Source: Actinomycetales bacterium (GTDB lineage Bacteria; Actinomycetota; Actinomycetes; Mycobacteriales; Micromonosporaceae). Taken from it: 64,000 nt of DNA. Positions 63,829 to 64,000 of the stretch are shown one piece after another (position 1 is the first letter of the stretch; every line of letters starts with the position of its first letter). The notes beneath the pieces are model-generated. The model searched no databases. It had not been told where the DNA came from and saw nothing but the letters and a program-made list of their open reading frames with translations. The position numbers were made by a program, and so were the translations under genes. The stretch is taken from NCBI GenBank assembly GCA_002919305.1, contig PKFB01000024.1:62001-126000 (forward strand), written 5' to 3'.

Positions 63829-64000
63829 TGGACTCACCACAGCGGGGGTACGCGGACCGCGGGGTCCTAGTCGTCGGGGCCAGGGTGGCCGGTGCCGCCG
63901 CGGCCCGGGTGCTGGCCCGACTGGGCGCCCGGGTAACGGTGGTGGACCGCACCCGCACCGCTCAGCTGGAGGAGCTGGCCGACCAGGGGATCACCACCCT
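63828..64000 (+). CDS. murD: UDP-N-acetylmuramoylalanine:D-glutamate ligase, 5' part
   Basis: The first 57 codons up to the window edge. The N-terminal Rossmann-like motif is VLVVGARVAGAAAARVLARLGARVTVVDR, as expected for MurD, which adds D-Glu to UDP-MurNAc-L-Ala. ATG 63828 overlaps the mraY stop. Order mraY-murD is standard for actinobacteria. The catalytic region is outside the window. Confidence 0.9.
   Translation, partial: MDSPQRGYADRGVLVVGARVAGAAAARVLARLGARVTVVDRTRTAQLEELADQGITT

Overview
The window is high-GC actinobacterial chromosome. Its gene order follows the Mycobacterium tuberculosis Rv2182c to Rv2155c block: PlsC acyltransferase, RNase AS, class II DAHP synthase, PASTA kinase (PknL-like), Rv2175c-like regulator, polyprenyl synthase, MetF, MraZ, RsmH, FtsL-like, PBP2/FtsI, MurE, MurF, MraY, MurD. 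GTG starts, apparently leaderless genes, a mycothiol-type isomerase, a meso-DAP MurE signature and a PPi-type phosphofructokinase suggest a filamentous actinomycete, perhaps Micromonosporales or Glycomycetales. The genus cannot be fixed by eye.

Layout. 1-6600: a truncated membrane protein, PlsC, a giant adenylate cyclase/NTPase regulator that appears to start at AUA, a 44-residue peptide and a Crp/Fnr regulator. 6600-7183 has no protein gene but holds strong hairpins, one resembling the C-rich 6C RNA. 7184-14633: RNase AS, phosphofructokinase, ProC, AroG, threonine aldolase and small unknowns.

14900-24000 is an accessory island on the minus strand. It holds three tandem paralogues of one system: a two-helix membrane anchor, 22-residue GDxSIGxA repeats, a P-loop NTPase and 46-residue TPRs. 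One copy is intact and fused. One has an intact NTPase gene with a frameshifted anchor gene. One is decayed by frameshifts and a stop. This is the best candidate for an undescribed, possibly conflict-related, system.

24200-38300: secreted SGNH hydrolase, endonuclease IV, PASTA kinase with two membrane proteins, a Rv2175c-like DNA-binding protein, CrtYc/CrtYd-type lycopene cyclase subunits, a polyprenyl synthase in frame with an upstream XRE helix-turn-helix, MetF, SIMPL protein, a CDP-alcohol transferase with a degenerate motif, and GNAT, YbaK and EamA proteins. 38700-43800: a perfect SOS box ahead of a HEPN protein, then a methyltransferase, a phosphodiesterase, DNA polymerase IV and DUF3040. 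44000-49000: TgpA-type transglutaminase, DUF58 and MoxR operon.

49250-64000: a leucine-rich leader peptide and terminator precede leuS. The division and cell wall (dcw) cluster follows, with four MraZ boxes at 10-bp spacing over the mraZ promoter. The cluster is interrupted between ftsI and murE by an antisense pair: a degenerate Prim-Pol protein and a radical-SAM-like protein without the usual cysteine motif.
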